Below are positions 17,781 to 26,429 of a stretch of DNA of 64,000 nucleotides, in pieces; position 1 is the stretch's first letter, and each line of letters begins with the position of its first letter. The position numbers and the translations under genes were made by a program. Below the pieces are notes generated by a model, which was not told the DNA's origin, ran no database searches, and saw only the letters and a list, made by a program, of their open reading frames with translations. The stretch comes from Campylobacter showae (GTDB lineage Bacteria; Campylobacterota; Campylobacteria; Campylobacterales; Campylobacteraceae): NCBI RefSeq assembly GCF_900699785.1, contig NZ_LR535679.1, positions 2,046,001-2,110,000 of the forward strand, read 5' to 3'.

Positions 17781-17809
17781 TAAAGAAAAGGCGCAGTTTC
17801 CCGCGCCTT
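17781..17809 (-). terminator. Rho-independent terminator of htrA
   Basis: On the minus strand AAGGCGC and GCGCCTT form a 7-bp stem (17803-17809 with 17788-17794), followed by TTCTTTATT, ten bases beyond the htrA stop. It separates htrA from cprR. Confidence 0.85.
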
Positions 17810-17819
17810 AAGGTAGAAA

Positions 17820-19235
17820 TTATTTTATAACAAGACCTTGGAAAAGTCCGCCGCGATTGACCCAAACGAGCGTCTTTTTGCCTTTCGTGCTTGCTAGGGC
17901 TTTGTTAAAATCATCCATATTTTTGATATTGTCTTCGGCGATCTGGATGATGATATCGCCTTTTTCAAAGCCGATTTTTTCGGCATTTGAGCCGGCTTTT
18001 ACGTCAGTTACCAGGATGCCGGTTGCGTCTGCAGGCAAGCGGTATTTGTACCTTGCGTTGTCGTCGATCGCCGTGACGCTAAGGCCCTCGATAGCCGTGC
18101 CGTTTTTTGCGGTAGGGGCGTTTGATTTTGCATTAGCGTTAGCTAGTTTTATCTTGGCGGTTTCGATTTTGCCGGAGCGTTCGTAGGTTAGCGTGATCTC
18201 TTTGTTTGGAGCTAGCGAGCCGATGAGATTTTTGAGGTCATTGGCGTTTTTGATCTCTTTGTCGTCGATTTTGATAACGAGGTCGCCTCGTTTTAACCCG
18301 GCTACATCGGCAGGGAGACCGCTTTCTACGCTGCTAATGAGCGCGCCTTCTTTGTTTTTATAGATCTCTTTTTGCTCTTCGTTGAGATTTGCTATCATCA
18401 CGCCGATATATCCGCGCTCGATCTTGCCGTCTTCGATGAGCTTTTTGGCGATATCTTTAGTCATGTTTGACGGGATGGCAAAGCCGATGCCGTTGTTTCC
18501 GCCGCTGCGGCTAAGTATGGCCGAGTTTATGCCGACTAGATAGCCGCGGCTATCGACTAGCGCGCCGCCTGAATTGCCGGGATTTATCGAGGCGTCGGTT
18601 TGGATGAAATTTTCATATTGATTTAGTCCGATATTGTCTTTATTTAGGCCTGAAACTATGCCCTGAGTGATACTGCCGCCGACGCCGAAAGGATTTCCGA
18701 TGGCAAATACGATATCGCCTTCCATCAGTTTAGCCGAGTCGGCAAACGGTATGGCTTTTAGCTCTTTTGCATCTATTTTGATGATGGCTAAGTCGGTTTT
18801 AGGGTCGGTGCCGATGATTTTGGCTTTATACTCTTTATCGCTATCTAGCAGCGTGACTACGATCTCGTCGCTATCTTCTACGACGTGGTTATTCGTCACG
18901 ATGTAGCCGTCGCTAGATATGACGACGCCAGATCCCAGCGAGCTACTTTTTTGTTTTTCTTGAGGGATGTTAAACTGAAATCCGAAAAAGTCCTTGAAAA
19001 ACGGATCGCTAAACATATCGTTCATGTCTGCGACGTTGCTGCTGACGGTTTTTGTAGTGGAGATATTTACGACTGATTTTTTAGCGTCGGCTATAGAGCT
19101 GTTGTAGGACAGCACGACGTTTTTGTTAAATTCCGGATTTATTCTAGTAAAATCCTCTGCGGGTTCGTTAAAGTTTATGCTTGCGGCAAAGATCGCGCAA
19201 GAAGTAGCCAAAGATAATATCATTATCTTTTTCAT
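17820..19235 (-). CDS. htrA: Periplasmic serine protease/chaperone HtrA (DegP family)
   Basis: The 471-residue protein has a signal peptide (about 1-18), a trypsin-like domain with triad His 117 (TNNHVV), Asp 148 (KTDLAII) and Ser 222 (GNSGGAL), and two PDZ domains (about 270-360 and 385-465). HtrA degrades or refolds damaged envelope proteins; Campylobacter HtrA is also secreted and cleaves host junction proteins. It has its own promoter (TATAAT at 19276-19271 on this strand) and terminator. CbpA and HspR are encoded divergently, forming a stress block. Confidence 0.95.
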   Translation of the reverse strand: MKKIMILSLATSCAIFAASINFNEPAEDFTRINPEFNKNVVLSYNSSIADAKKSVVNISTTKTVSSNVADMNDMFSDPFFKDFFGFQFNIPQEKQKSSSLGSGVVISSDGYIVTNNHVVEDSDEIVVTLLDSDKEYKAKIIGTDPKTDLAIIKIDAKELKAIPFADSAKLMEGDIVFAIGNPFGVGGSITQGIVSGLNKDNIGLNQYENFIQTDASINPGNSGGALVDSRGYLVGINSAILSRSGGNNGIGFAIPSNMTKDIAKKLIEDGKIERGYIGVMIANLNEEQKEIYKNKEGALISSVESGLPADVAGLKRGDLVIKIDDKEIKNANDLKNLIGSLAPNKEITLTYERSGKIETAKIKLANANAKSNAPTAKNGTAIEGLSVTAIDDNARYKYRLPADATGILVTDVKAGSNAEKIGFEKGDIIIQIAEDNIKNMDDFNKALASTKGKKTLVWVNRGGLFQGLVIK

Positions 19236-19270
19236 TACTTTTCCTTTTGATAAAATTTTTTCAAAGCGCG

Positions 19271-19276
19271 ATTATA
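19271..19276 (-). promoter_or_regulatory. -10 box of htrA
   Basis: TATAAT on the minus strand lies 35 bases before the htrA ATG, in the divergent htrA/cbpA gap. No convincing HAIR (HspR-binding) inverted repeat was found in this gap, only loosely similar half-sites. Confidence 0.55.
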
Positions 19277-19370
19277 TGGCGTTAAGCTCAACGTAAAGTT
19301 AATTATTATTTAAGTCGTTTAAAATCGTTTTATTTACTATACTTGATTGACATACGCTAAACTTTTATGC

Positions 19371-19376
19371 TATAAT
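19371..19376 (+). promoter_or_regulatory. -10 box of cbpA-hspR
   Basis: TATAAT lies 33 bases before the cbpA ATG. In Campylobacter and Helicobacter the cbpA-hspR unit is usually repressed by HspR itself; the operator is not clear from the sequence here. Confidence 0.55.
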
Positions 19377-19409
19377 TGCTATAAAATTAATTGACTATAA
19401 GGACATAAC

Positions 19410-20282
19410 ATGAGCAATAGTCTTTACGAAACGTTAGGAGTGTCCGAAAAGGCCACCGGCGACGAGATCAAAAAGGCCTATCGCAGGCTGGCTCGAAAGT
19501 ATCATCCCGATATCAACAAAGACCCAGGCGCGGAGGATAAATTTAAAGAGATAAACGCCGCGTATGAAATTTTAAGCGACGAAAAAAAGCGTGCGCAGTA
19601 CGACAGGCACGGCGACGCGATGTTCGGCGGGCAAAATTTCCACGACTTTGCGAGCAGCTCGGGTATGGGAAATTTGGACGAAATTTTAAAAAATATCTTC
19701 GGCGGAGGCGGCTTTAGCGGCTTTTCAAGCAGGAGCGGCTTTGGCGGTTTTAGACAGACGGGCGGATTTAGCGGCTTTGAGGACGATGAGGATCTAGACT
19801 CCCGCGCAAAGGTAACTATCCCGTTTGACGTAGCGGTAAAAGGTGGCGAACACTCGATAAATTTTAACGGCGAAAATATCAAAATAAAAATCCCAAACGG
19901 TATCAACGATGGCGAAAAGCTACGCATAAAAGGCAAGGGTAGCGGCGGTCGCGGAGATCTGATACTAACCGTAAATATCGCGCCTAGCGACGAATACGAA
20001 AGAGACGGCGACGATCTATATAAAGACGTGCTAATCCCGCTAAAAACGATGATGTTTGGCGGTAAGATAGACGTAAAAACGCCTAAAAAAGACGTAACGA
20101 TAAAAATCGCCGAAAACTCAAAATCCGGGCAAAAAATCAGGCTCAAAGGATACGGCGTGCAAAATAGAAAAAGCGGGATATTCGGCGATCTATACTTGAG
20201 GGCGCGCGTGTCATTGCCGGACGTAAATGCTCTAGACGGCGAGCTAGCCGAACTCATGAAGCAAAAACTCCCGGAGGCATAA
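19410..20282 (+). CDS. cbpA: DnaJ-family co-chaperone CbpA
   Basis: The 290-residue protein has an N-terminal J domain with the HPD motif ([10 protein letters not shown]), a Gly/Phe-rich linker (about residues 72-125) and the C-terminal substrate-binding repeats, but no Cys-rich zinc domain. That makes it CbpA rather than DnaJ. It stimulates DnaK ATPase. It ends one base before the hspR ATG, so the two are co-transcribed, matching the C. jejuni cbpA-hspR pair. Confidence 0.93.
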   Translation: MSNSLYETLGVSEKATGDEIKKAYRRLARKYHPDINKDPGAEDKFKEINAAYEILSDEKKRAQYDRHGDAMFGGQNFHDFASSSGMGNLDEILKNIFGGGGFSGFSSRSGFGGFRQTGGFSGFEDDEDLDSRAKVTIPFDVAVKGGEHSINFNGENIKIKIPNGINDGEKLRIKGKGSGGRGDLILTVNIAPSDEYERDGDDLYKDVLIPLKTMMFGGKIDVKTPKKDVTIKIAENSKSGQKIRLKGYGVQNRKSGIFGDLYLRARVSLPDVNALDGELAELMKQKLPEA

Positions 20283-20283
20283 G

Positions 20284-20661
20284 ATGAAACAATACGAAGA
20301 ACCGGTATATCTAATCAGTGTCGTAGCAAAGGTACTCTCCATACACCCGCAAACGCTTCGCCAATACGAGCGCGAAGGACTGCTAGAGCCCTCAAGAACC
20401 GAGGGCAAGATGCGTCTTTACTCCGAAAAAGACATGGACCGTATCAAGATGATACTGCGTCTAACGCGCGATCTGGGTGTAAATTTAGCAGGCGTGGATA
20501 TCATCTTGCAGTTAAAAGAGCAGATCGAGCAGTCTGAGGTCATGATAAAGCAGATGAAAGATGAACTAGCTAAAATGGAGCAGGGCGGCGTGCCGTCTAA
20601 AAAAGCTCTGGTAAAGCGCAAAAATAGCTTTGATCTCATCTTTTATGATGATAAAAATTAA
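20284..20661 (+). CDS. hspR: MerR-family heat-shock repressor HspR
   Basis: The 125-residue regulator has the MerR winged helix with SIHPQTLRQYEREGLLEPSR and the wing residues in GKMRLYSEKD, then a coiled coil (about 75-105) for dimerisation. HspR represses chaperone genes by binding HAIR repeats and senses free DnaK. It sits one base after cbpA. A weak hairpin (CCTTTTT 20663-20669 with AAAAAGG 20677-20683) follows the stop and may end the transcript. Confidence 0.92.
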   Translation: MKQYEEPVYLISVVAKVLSIHPQTLRQYEREGLLEPSRTEGKMRLYSEKDMDRIKMILRLTRDLGVNLAGVDIILQLKEQIEQSEVMIKQMKDELAKMEQGGVPSKKALVKRKNSFDLIFYDDKN

Positions 20662-20786
20662 TCCTTTTTATCCGTTAAAAAGGTAAAATCGGGTAAAATT
20701 TATTTACAAAACGCGCCAAATTTGAGGCTGTAAGGGTGCTAAATTTAGCCTTAAATTTGCCCCGCTTTGAACTCAAATGAGGGACA

Positions 20787-22232
20787 ATGTTAGAAACTTT
20801 TTTACTATTTTTTTCTATTCTACTTATCGCTTGTATCGTCTCTAGTAAGGTTTCAGATAGATTCGGTATCCCGTCGCTAGTCGTATTTTTGGCCGTGGGC
20901 ATGCTAGCAGGCTCGGACGGACTGCTCGGGCTTGATTTTAATAATCGCCAAATCGCCCAAGACGTAGGCACTATCGCGCTTATTTTTATACTTTACGCGG
21001 GTGGTCTTGATACGAATCTAAAATCTATCCGCCCAGTCATGGTAAACGGCATCATCCTAGCAACTCTTGGCGTCGTGCTGACTGCGGGCATGATAGCCGT
21101 GCTGGTAAAATACCTGCTAGGCCTTGACTGGCTGGAGGCTTTGCTTTTTGGCTCTATCATCTCCTCTACCGATGCTGCGGCGGTGTTTGCGATACTTGGG
21201 GCGAAGGAAATTTCGCTGCGAAACAACATCCGTCCGCTTTTGGAGCTAGAGTCTGGATCAAACGATCCGATGGCGATCTTTTTAACCGTCACGATACTGC
21301 AAATCATCTCTATAGCCACGATTCCTAGCGTTCCCGATGTAGCGCTTACGTTAGTAAAGCAGTTTTTGCTAGGCGGGCTGATGGGATATATGTTCGGCGT
21401 CGCGCTACCGGGGCTTTTTAACCGCCTTAGGCTTGAGTACTGGGGACTTTACCCCGTGTTTTCGATGGCTTGGGTGATGCTTTTATACGTGCTAGCTGGC
21501 AAGGTCGGCGGCAATGGCTTTCTTGCTGTATATATCGCGGGAATGTTTATAAACAAAAAAGAGTTCGCGCATAAGAAAAATTTGATCGGTTTTCACGACG
21601 GTATCGCGTGGACGATGCAAATCGTCATCTTTTTGACGCTGGGACTTTTGGTAAATCCTTCCCAGCTACCGGCCGTCGCGCTTGCGGGCGCCGTGGTCGC
21701 GTTTTGGATCATGTTCGTCGCGCGTCCTATGGGTGTTTTTCTCTCGCTTTTGCTTTCTAGGTATAATGTTAAAGAAAAGATATTTATCTCATGGGTTGGA
21801 CTTCGCGGCGTCGTTCCTATCGTACTTGCGACCTATCCGTTCGGGGCAAATTTGCCAAATTCGGAGCTAATCTTTAATACGATATTTTTCGTAGTATTCG
21901 TCTCGATCATCATCCAGGGCATGACGCTAGAAAAGGTCGCGCAAAAATGCGGCGTCAAAGAAGATGTCGTCGTGGAAGAAGTTGAGATGTCGAACTTGCC
22001 GATCTTTTATCACACTTTACGTCAGCACACCATACGCTTTGACGCCGAAGTCGTCGGCAAAAACCTAGCCGAGCTCGAGCTTCCTAGCGACTTTTTGGTG
22101 CTACTTATCAAGCGCAAGGGCGAGTACATCAAACCTACCGGCTCATCGGTGTTTGAAGAGGGCGACTTGCTGCTCATTCAGTGCGAGGACGAAAACAAAT
22201 ACAACGAAACCTTAAAAACGTTTACGGCGTAA
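20787..22232 (+). CDS. Potassium/proton antiporter (CPA1/NhaP2 type with RCK_C domain)
   Basis: The 481-residue protein has twelve or so membrane helices of the monovalent cation:proton antiporter fold, including SSTDAAAVFAIL and ESGSNDPMAIFL, the paired Asp regions that bind the cation. A cytoplasmic C-terminal TrkA-C domain (about residues 405-480, EVVGKNLAELELPSDF) would gate it by ligand. The layout agrees with NhaP2/CvrA rather than true KefB, although the syntenic C. jejuni gene carries the name kefB. It probably adjusts cytoplasmic potassium and pH. Confidence 0.85.
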   Translation: MLETFLLFFSILLIACIVSSKVSDRFGIPSLVVFLAVGMLAGSDGLLGLDFNNRQIAQDVGTIALIFILYAGGLDTNLKSIRPVMVNGIILATLGVVLTAGMIAVLVKYLLGLDWLEALLFGSIISSTDAAAVFAILGAKEISLRNNIRPLLELESGSNDPMAIFLTVTILQIISIATIPSVPDVALTLVKQFLLGGLMGYMFGVALPGLFNRLRLEYWGLYPVFSMAWVMLLYVLAGKVGGNGFLAVYIAGMFINKKEFAHKKNLIGFHDGIAWTMQIVIFLTLGLLVNPSQLPAVALAGAVVAFWIMFVARPMGVFLSLLLSRYNVKEKIFISWVGLRGVVPIVLATYPFGANLPNSELIFNTIFFVVFVSIIIQGMTLEKVAQKCGVKEDVVVEEVEMSNLPIFYHTLRQHTIRFDAEVVGKNLAELELPSDFLVLLIKRKGEYIKPTGSSVFEEGDLLLIQCEDENKYNETLKTFTA

Positions 22233-22308
22233 ATTTGACAGAAATTTAGCCTTCGGTTTCGGTCAAATTTGACGCTAAAAGGCGCGCCTTGGCCTAAAAG
22301 GAGCAAAT

Positions 22309-23114
22309 TTGGACTTATCCGCCGTTTCGAAGACGCTATTTATCCCGCTTAGCGCGCGAATTTTCGCTTCTAAAAATTCCCCCGAGTATTTTTACGACGA
22401 AAAGGCTCTGTCGCTCGAAAATATCGCACAAACAAACTGCGAGTCCGTGCAAGAAAAATCGTCCGAATATGCGCTCATGGCATCTGCGGCTAGATACTAC
22501 AATATAGACGAGATCGTGCGTAAATTTTGCGCAAAATATCCAAAATGTAACGTCGTTTATCTAGGCGCAGAGCTCGAGACGGCTTGCTTTCGTTTAAAAA
22601 TCGCAAACACAGCCTTTTACGAGATAGATTTGCCCGAGGTGATAGAGCTTAGAGGGCTTTTGCTTGGCGAGCGTCCAAACGAAGCGCTCATGGGCTGCGA
22701 TATGTTTAACATGGCTTGTGCGCGGAGCATTGATAAGGCTTGCCGATGCTGCTTGTAGCGTGCGGAATGTTTCAGTATTTTACGCGCGAGCAGGTTTTAA
22801 ATTTGATCCGTGAACTTAAAAGCGCCTTTAAAAATGCCGAGCTCGTATTTGACGCCACAAACGAAGCGGGCCTAAAGTACGCTAACAAATACGTAAAAAG
22901 CGTCGGAAACGACGAGGCGATTATGCGTTTTTGCGTCGAGGACGGTCGCAAATTTGCGCTGGAAGCCGGCGTAAATTTGATAGAGGAGAAAGTATTTTTC
23001 GCTGATGCTCGAAAGATTCTTGCAAAAAGGCTCAAATTTACCACCCGACTTATAATGAAATTCGTAGATTTTACGAAGCGGGCTAAAATTTTACATTTTG
23101 ATTTAAAGTGTTAG
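22309..23114 (+). pseudogene. Class I SAM methyltransferase (leucine carboxyl MT family), frameshifted
   Basis: Two overlapping frames make one protein of about 268 residues. The first (TTG 22309, preceded by AAGGAG) runs through NVVYLGAELETACFRL, the SAM-binding loop of PF04072-like methyltransferases, and then misreads as ACRCCL. The second frame resumes as LPMLLVACGMFQYFTREQV, as expected for the family. One missing base near 22735-22742 explains the break, and there is no homopolymer there. The gene is either newly inactivated or carries a sequencing error. The substrate is unknown. Confidence 0.7.
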
Positions 23115-23276
23115 CCGTCTAACCAAGCTCAAAGTTTTTAAATTTTGCAGTTTAGTAAAGCTTGGATTGTTTTATGTAGATCTATTTTCTTAAATTTACT
23201 AGCCGCCAACACTGTTAAATTTACGTTCCGATTGCAGCGCAAGTTCACAGCGTCAAAGTGTCGCGAGTGAAATTTA

Positions 23277-23296
23277 GAGCAGATTTTTATCTGCTC
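23277..23296. terminator. Bidirectional hairpin between the methyltransferase and metY
   Basis: GAGCAGAT (23277-23284) and ATCTGCTC (23289-23296) form a perfect 8-bp stem with a TTTT loop. CTTTT follows on the + strand. It lies ten bases past the metY stop and can serve convergent transcripts from both sides. Confidence 0.7.
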
Positions 23297-23305
23297 CTTT
23301 TAAAT

Positions 23306-24578
23306 TTACTCCAAAGCCTGCGCGAGATCGGCGATGAGGTCGTCTGCGTTTTCTAGGCCGACGCTGATTCTGATTAGCTCCTTTGTTATGCCTGCCTTCG
23401 TTAGCTCCTCGGCGGAGAGCTGCTGATGCGTAGTGGAGGCCGGGTGCGTGATGAGCGACTTTGAGTCGCCGATATTTACGACAATTTTAAAGAGCTTTAC
23501 CTTGCCGAGCATCTTTACGGCGCGTTCATAGCTGTCGGTTTCAAAGCACATTAGCCCGCTGGCCATGCCGTCCTTGAAGTATTTTTGCGCCTTTTCATGC
23601 TCCGGATCGCTTTTTAGCGTCGGATAGGTTACGCGTTTTACGTGTTTGTGCGAGTTTAAAAACTCGGCGATTTTGCTCGCATTTTGCGAGTGTCTCTCGA
23701 TACGAACGCTTAACGTCTCAAGCCCCTGGATGAGCTGCCATGAGTTAAAAGGCGAGATCGTAGCGCCTATATCGCGCACCAAAGCCACCCTCATGCGCAG
23801 CGTATAGATGTCGAATTTATCCGCCATCTGGGCGTAAACTAGCCCGTGATAGCTTTCATCCGGCACGTTAAAGTGCGCGTATCTGGCGTTGCCGACTAGC
23901 TTGGCGTTTAAATTTTTACTAGCTACGACAGCGCCCGCTAGGCTTAGGCCCTGGCCGCAGATATATTTGCTAGCGCTATGCACGACGACGTCTACGCCGT
24001 GATTTAGCGGCTGGAAAATGATCGGCGTAGGCACGGTGTTATCTGCGATCGTTACGACGCCGTGCTTGTCCGCGATCTCGACGATTTTTTTTAAAATTCG
24101 GGATTGCGATTTGCGGGTTTGATAGCGTCTCGAAAAATATCGCGCGAGTTTTGTCGTCTATCAAATTTTCAAGATCGTCCGCGCTGTCGCTATCAAACAC
24201 CCGCGCCTCGATACCGAAACGCTTAAGCGTGTGCATGAAAAGAACCATCGTGCCGCCGTAAATTTTCTTTGCTACGACGATGTTGTCGCCGACTGCGGCT
24301 AAATTTGCGATCGAGTAAAAAATTGCCGCCTGACCGCTAGCCGTCACGATAGAGGCCGAGCCCTCCTCGAGTGCGGCTATACGGCTCTCTAGCACGTCCG
24401 TCGTCGGGTTGCCGAGCCTCGTGTAAATGTGGCCCGGAGCCTCTAGCTGAAATCTCGCCGCGGCCATCTCGGCGCTGCCGAAATCATAAGCCGTAGTCTG
24501 GTAAATCGGCACCGCCATGGCGCCTGGGCCAGCCTTGGTGTCGTAGCCGTAGTGCGTGGCGATCGTCTCTTTTTGCAT
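23306..24578 (-). pseudogene. metY: O-acetylhomoserine sulfhydrylase MetY, frameshifted in an A8 tract
   Basis: The N-terminal piece (ATG 24578; about 167 good residues) is a Cys/Met-metabolism PLP enzyme: PIYQTTAYDFGS, YTRLGNPTTDVLE and IVTASGQAAIF. The C-terminal piece (from about 24090) holds VVVHSASKYICGQG with the PLP lysine and continues to the normal end (LIADLAQALE). The break is at a run of eight A on the coding strand (24085-24092); seven A would restore FKKIVEIADKHGV. The intact enzyme, about 424 residues, makes homocysteine from O-acetylhomoserine and sulfide. Slippage, mutation or a base-call error are all possible. Confidence 0.85.
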
Positions 24579-24631
24579 TTTTTCTCCTTGTAAAATTTGC
24601 GCGCATTATAACCGCTAAAAGTTTAAATTGG

Positions 24632-24637
24632 TATAAT
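24632..24637 (+). promoter_or_regulatory. -10 box for the 24658 gene
   Basis: TATAAT lies 20 bases before the ATG at 24658, in the short divergent gap with metY. Confidence 0.5.
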
Positions 24638-24657
24638 TGGGCTTTTGAAAGGAAAAA

Positions 24658-24990
24658 ATGGCTGAACAAAACGACAAATTTAAGCGCGTAAAATACCTGC
24701 GCGGCTTGGAAAAATTCGCAAAAGCGGCGATTAGCGCGCTAAAAAGAGAGGATTTTAACGAGGACGAATTTCGCGCTAGGGTGGGCAAAAACGCCGAAAT
24801 TTTACGCAAGATCGAGCCGGTTTTTTTAGATAACGCCTACTCGAAATCTCTTGAAAATTTCGTAAATTTGGTCGTAAAAGGCGGCGAGAGAGCTGAGCTA
24901 ATATCCTGCGCCAACGCGCTAGAAAAGCTAAAAAATCAAAAAACGTATAAAAAAGAAAAACATAGAAAAAAATATAAGGACGAAGAGTGA
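24658..24990 (+). CDS. Small conserved basic protein (C. jejuni Cj1232-like)
   Basis: The 110-residue product is helical, charged and ends in a lysine-rich tail (KKEKHRKKYKDEE). It has no signal peptide, membrane helix or recognised domain. The ATG follows GAAAGGAAAA. It overlaps the HAD phosphatase gene by four bases, so the two are co-translated. In C. jejuni a hypothetical gene sits in the same place between kefB and a HAD hydrolase, which supports a real, conserved gene. Its function is unknown. Confidence 0.75.
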   Translation: MAEQNDKFKRVKYLRGLEKFAKAAISALKREDFNEDEFRARVGKNAEILRKIEPVFLDNAYSKSLENFVNLVVKGGERAELISCANALEKLKNQKTYKKEKHRKKYKDEE

Positions 24991-25610
24991 AATGCGTGAT
25001 ATTTGACATGGACGGCACGCTCATAGATAGCGCAAAAGCGATCTGCGAGACGGTAAACGAGGTGCGGCGCGAGCTGGGGCTTGAGGGCGATCTCGCGGCG
25101 GAGTTTATCGTAAAGGCCATAAACGAGCCGGGGCGAAATTTGGGACTTGACTTTTACGGTATCGATAAGCCGGATATGAAGCTGAGGGATAACTTTGAAG
25201 CTAAATTTAAGAAAAACTACCGCGAATACGCCGCGGCCTACGAGGGCGTAGAGGGGCTACTAGCCGGGCTAAAAGAGGCTGGGCATTTCATCGCTCTAGC
25301 TAGCAATGCGCCGCGATATACTTTGGATGAGATTTTGCAAAGAAGCGGGATATTTAAATTTTTTGATCTTATCGTCGGAGCGGATGAAAACGTACCTCAA
25401 AAACCCGATCCGGCGATGTTAAATTTGATATTAAAATCAGGCGAATTTGATAAAGCGATATTTGTCGGAGATAGTAAAAAAGATGAGCTTGCCGCACGTA
25501 ATGCAGGCATGAGATATCTAAACGTTTGTTGGGGTTTCGGTAGTCAAAGTCCAAGCTGCGACAATGTCTTTACGGTGGCTGAAGCAGCCCTATACATCGA
25601 GAAGTTATAA
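24987..25610 (+). CDS. HAD-superfamily phosphatase (phosphoglycolate phosphatase-like)
   Basis: The 207-residue protein has all HAD motifs: FDMDGTLID at the N-terminus (nucleophile Asp and acid/base Asp), ALASNAP (motif II Ser), QKPDPAM (Lys) and IFVGDSKKDELAARNAG (metal-binding acidic pair). A helical cap lies between motifs I and II, as in Gph/PGMB enzymes. Such enzymes dephosphorylate small phospho-metabolites; the exact substrate cannot be told. Confidence 0.85.
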   Translation: MKCVIFDMDGTLIDSAKAICETVNEVRRELGLEGDLAAEFIVKAINEPGRNLGLDFYGIDKPDMKLRDNFEAKFKKNYREYAAAYEGVEGLLAGLKEAGHFIALASNAPRYTLDEILQRSGIFKFFDLIVGADENVPQKPDPAMLNLILKSGEFDKAIFVGDSKKDELAARNAGMRYLNVCWGFGSQSPSCDNVFTVAEAALYIEKL

Positions 25611-25700
25611 AAATTTAGCGTATTATAGTGCATATGATTTTAAGTAAGATTTTACAAAAAATAGTATGTATTTTAAGATCTGCGAAAGGTTTTAAAATTT

Positions 25701-25958
25701 ATGGATTATGATATATTTTCTCAAAGTCCGAGAGAAAAATTCTTTGAAATTTTATTTAACGCGAACAAAAATTTAGTCGAAAACGAGCTTGAAAAAACCT
25801 TTGAAAAATTTATCGCGATGAGCGAATTTTGTGAAAAAAACGGATTTGACGAAACGGCGCAAAATTCGTTTATTTCTCAAAATCAGACCCTTGTAAATGA
25901 GCGGCTGAACGACATTTATATCGGGCTTAGTGGGGATATTTTAAGTCAAAATGAGTAA
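25701..25958 (+). CDS. DUF2018-like small protein
   Basis: The 85-residue acidic helical protein has alternating amphipathic segments (FFEILFNANKNLVENELEKT) and no Cys, signal or membrane helix. Its size and position match the DUF2018 family of Campylobacter and Helicobacter (HP0242-like, a small intertwined dimer of unknown role) that sits at the head of the hemA-proS neighbourhood in C. jejuni. It overlaps the next gene by eight bases. The family call is from context and pattern. Confidence 0.6.
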   Translation: MDYDIFSQSPREKFFEILFNANKNLVENELEKTFEKFIAMSEFCEKNGFDETAQNSFISQNQTLVNERLNDIYIGLSGDILSQNE

Positions 25959-26406
25959 AATAGCCGTTGTATTTTCGTTGTTTTTATCGCTGGTTTTCGG
26001 TGCGGTAAATTTCGAGGAAGAGCACCTTTTTGAGCTCAAAAAAGACGAGTGGGCGCGGGTTTTCGTAACCAAAAAGGGCACTGACGAGCGCGAGAGTTTT
26101 GATTTTCGTTGGACTCTTTTTGATAACACGAACATCATCGTGCATTCGCGCTACCGAAACTATCCTTGCCAGCTTGTTATGTCGCTAAGGCGCGGCCTTG
26201 AAACCTATAAGCAGACTTTGATACCTGATCTTAAGTTTCCGCCTAGCGACCGCGTCGCGCTATATCTGGTTTTTGAGGATTTTAAGCAAGGCGTAGCGAA
26301 ATTTCGCGTGCTGATAAACGACGACGAACAGCGCGTAGACGTGGAGTTTTTGGACCCGCCAAAAAAGCAGAGCGGCGCTCAAAATAGCGCGCAAAACGCC
26401 AGATAA
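25951..26406 (+). CDS. Putative exported protein (C. jejuni Cj0540-like)
   Basis: The 151-residue product starts with a signal peptide (MSKIAVVFSLFLSLVFGAV) and has a mature beta-rich region with few cysteines, ending in an Ala/Gln/Asn-rich low-complexity tail (GAQNSAQNAR). It lies 23 bases before the polyprenyl synthase gene. No domain was recognised. The periplasm is the expected location. Confidence 0.7.
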   Translation: MSKIAVVFSLFLSLVFGAVNFEEEHLFELKKDEWARVFVTKKGTDERESFDFRWTLFDNTNIIVHSRYRNYPCQLVMSLRRGLETYKQTLIPDLKFPPSDRVALYLVFEDFKQGVAKFRVLINDDEQRVDVEFLDPPKKQSGAQNSAQNAR

Positions 26407-26429
26407 AAGCAAAATTTAAGTGAGCATAA

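Noticed and set aside
19301..19409. HAIR-like HspR operator in the htrA/cbpA gap
   Set aside because: Only loose CTTGATT/CTAAACTT half-sites were found, without the expected spacing or symmetry.
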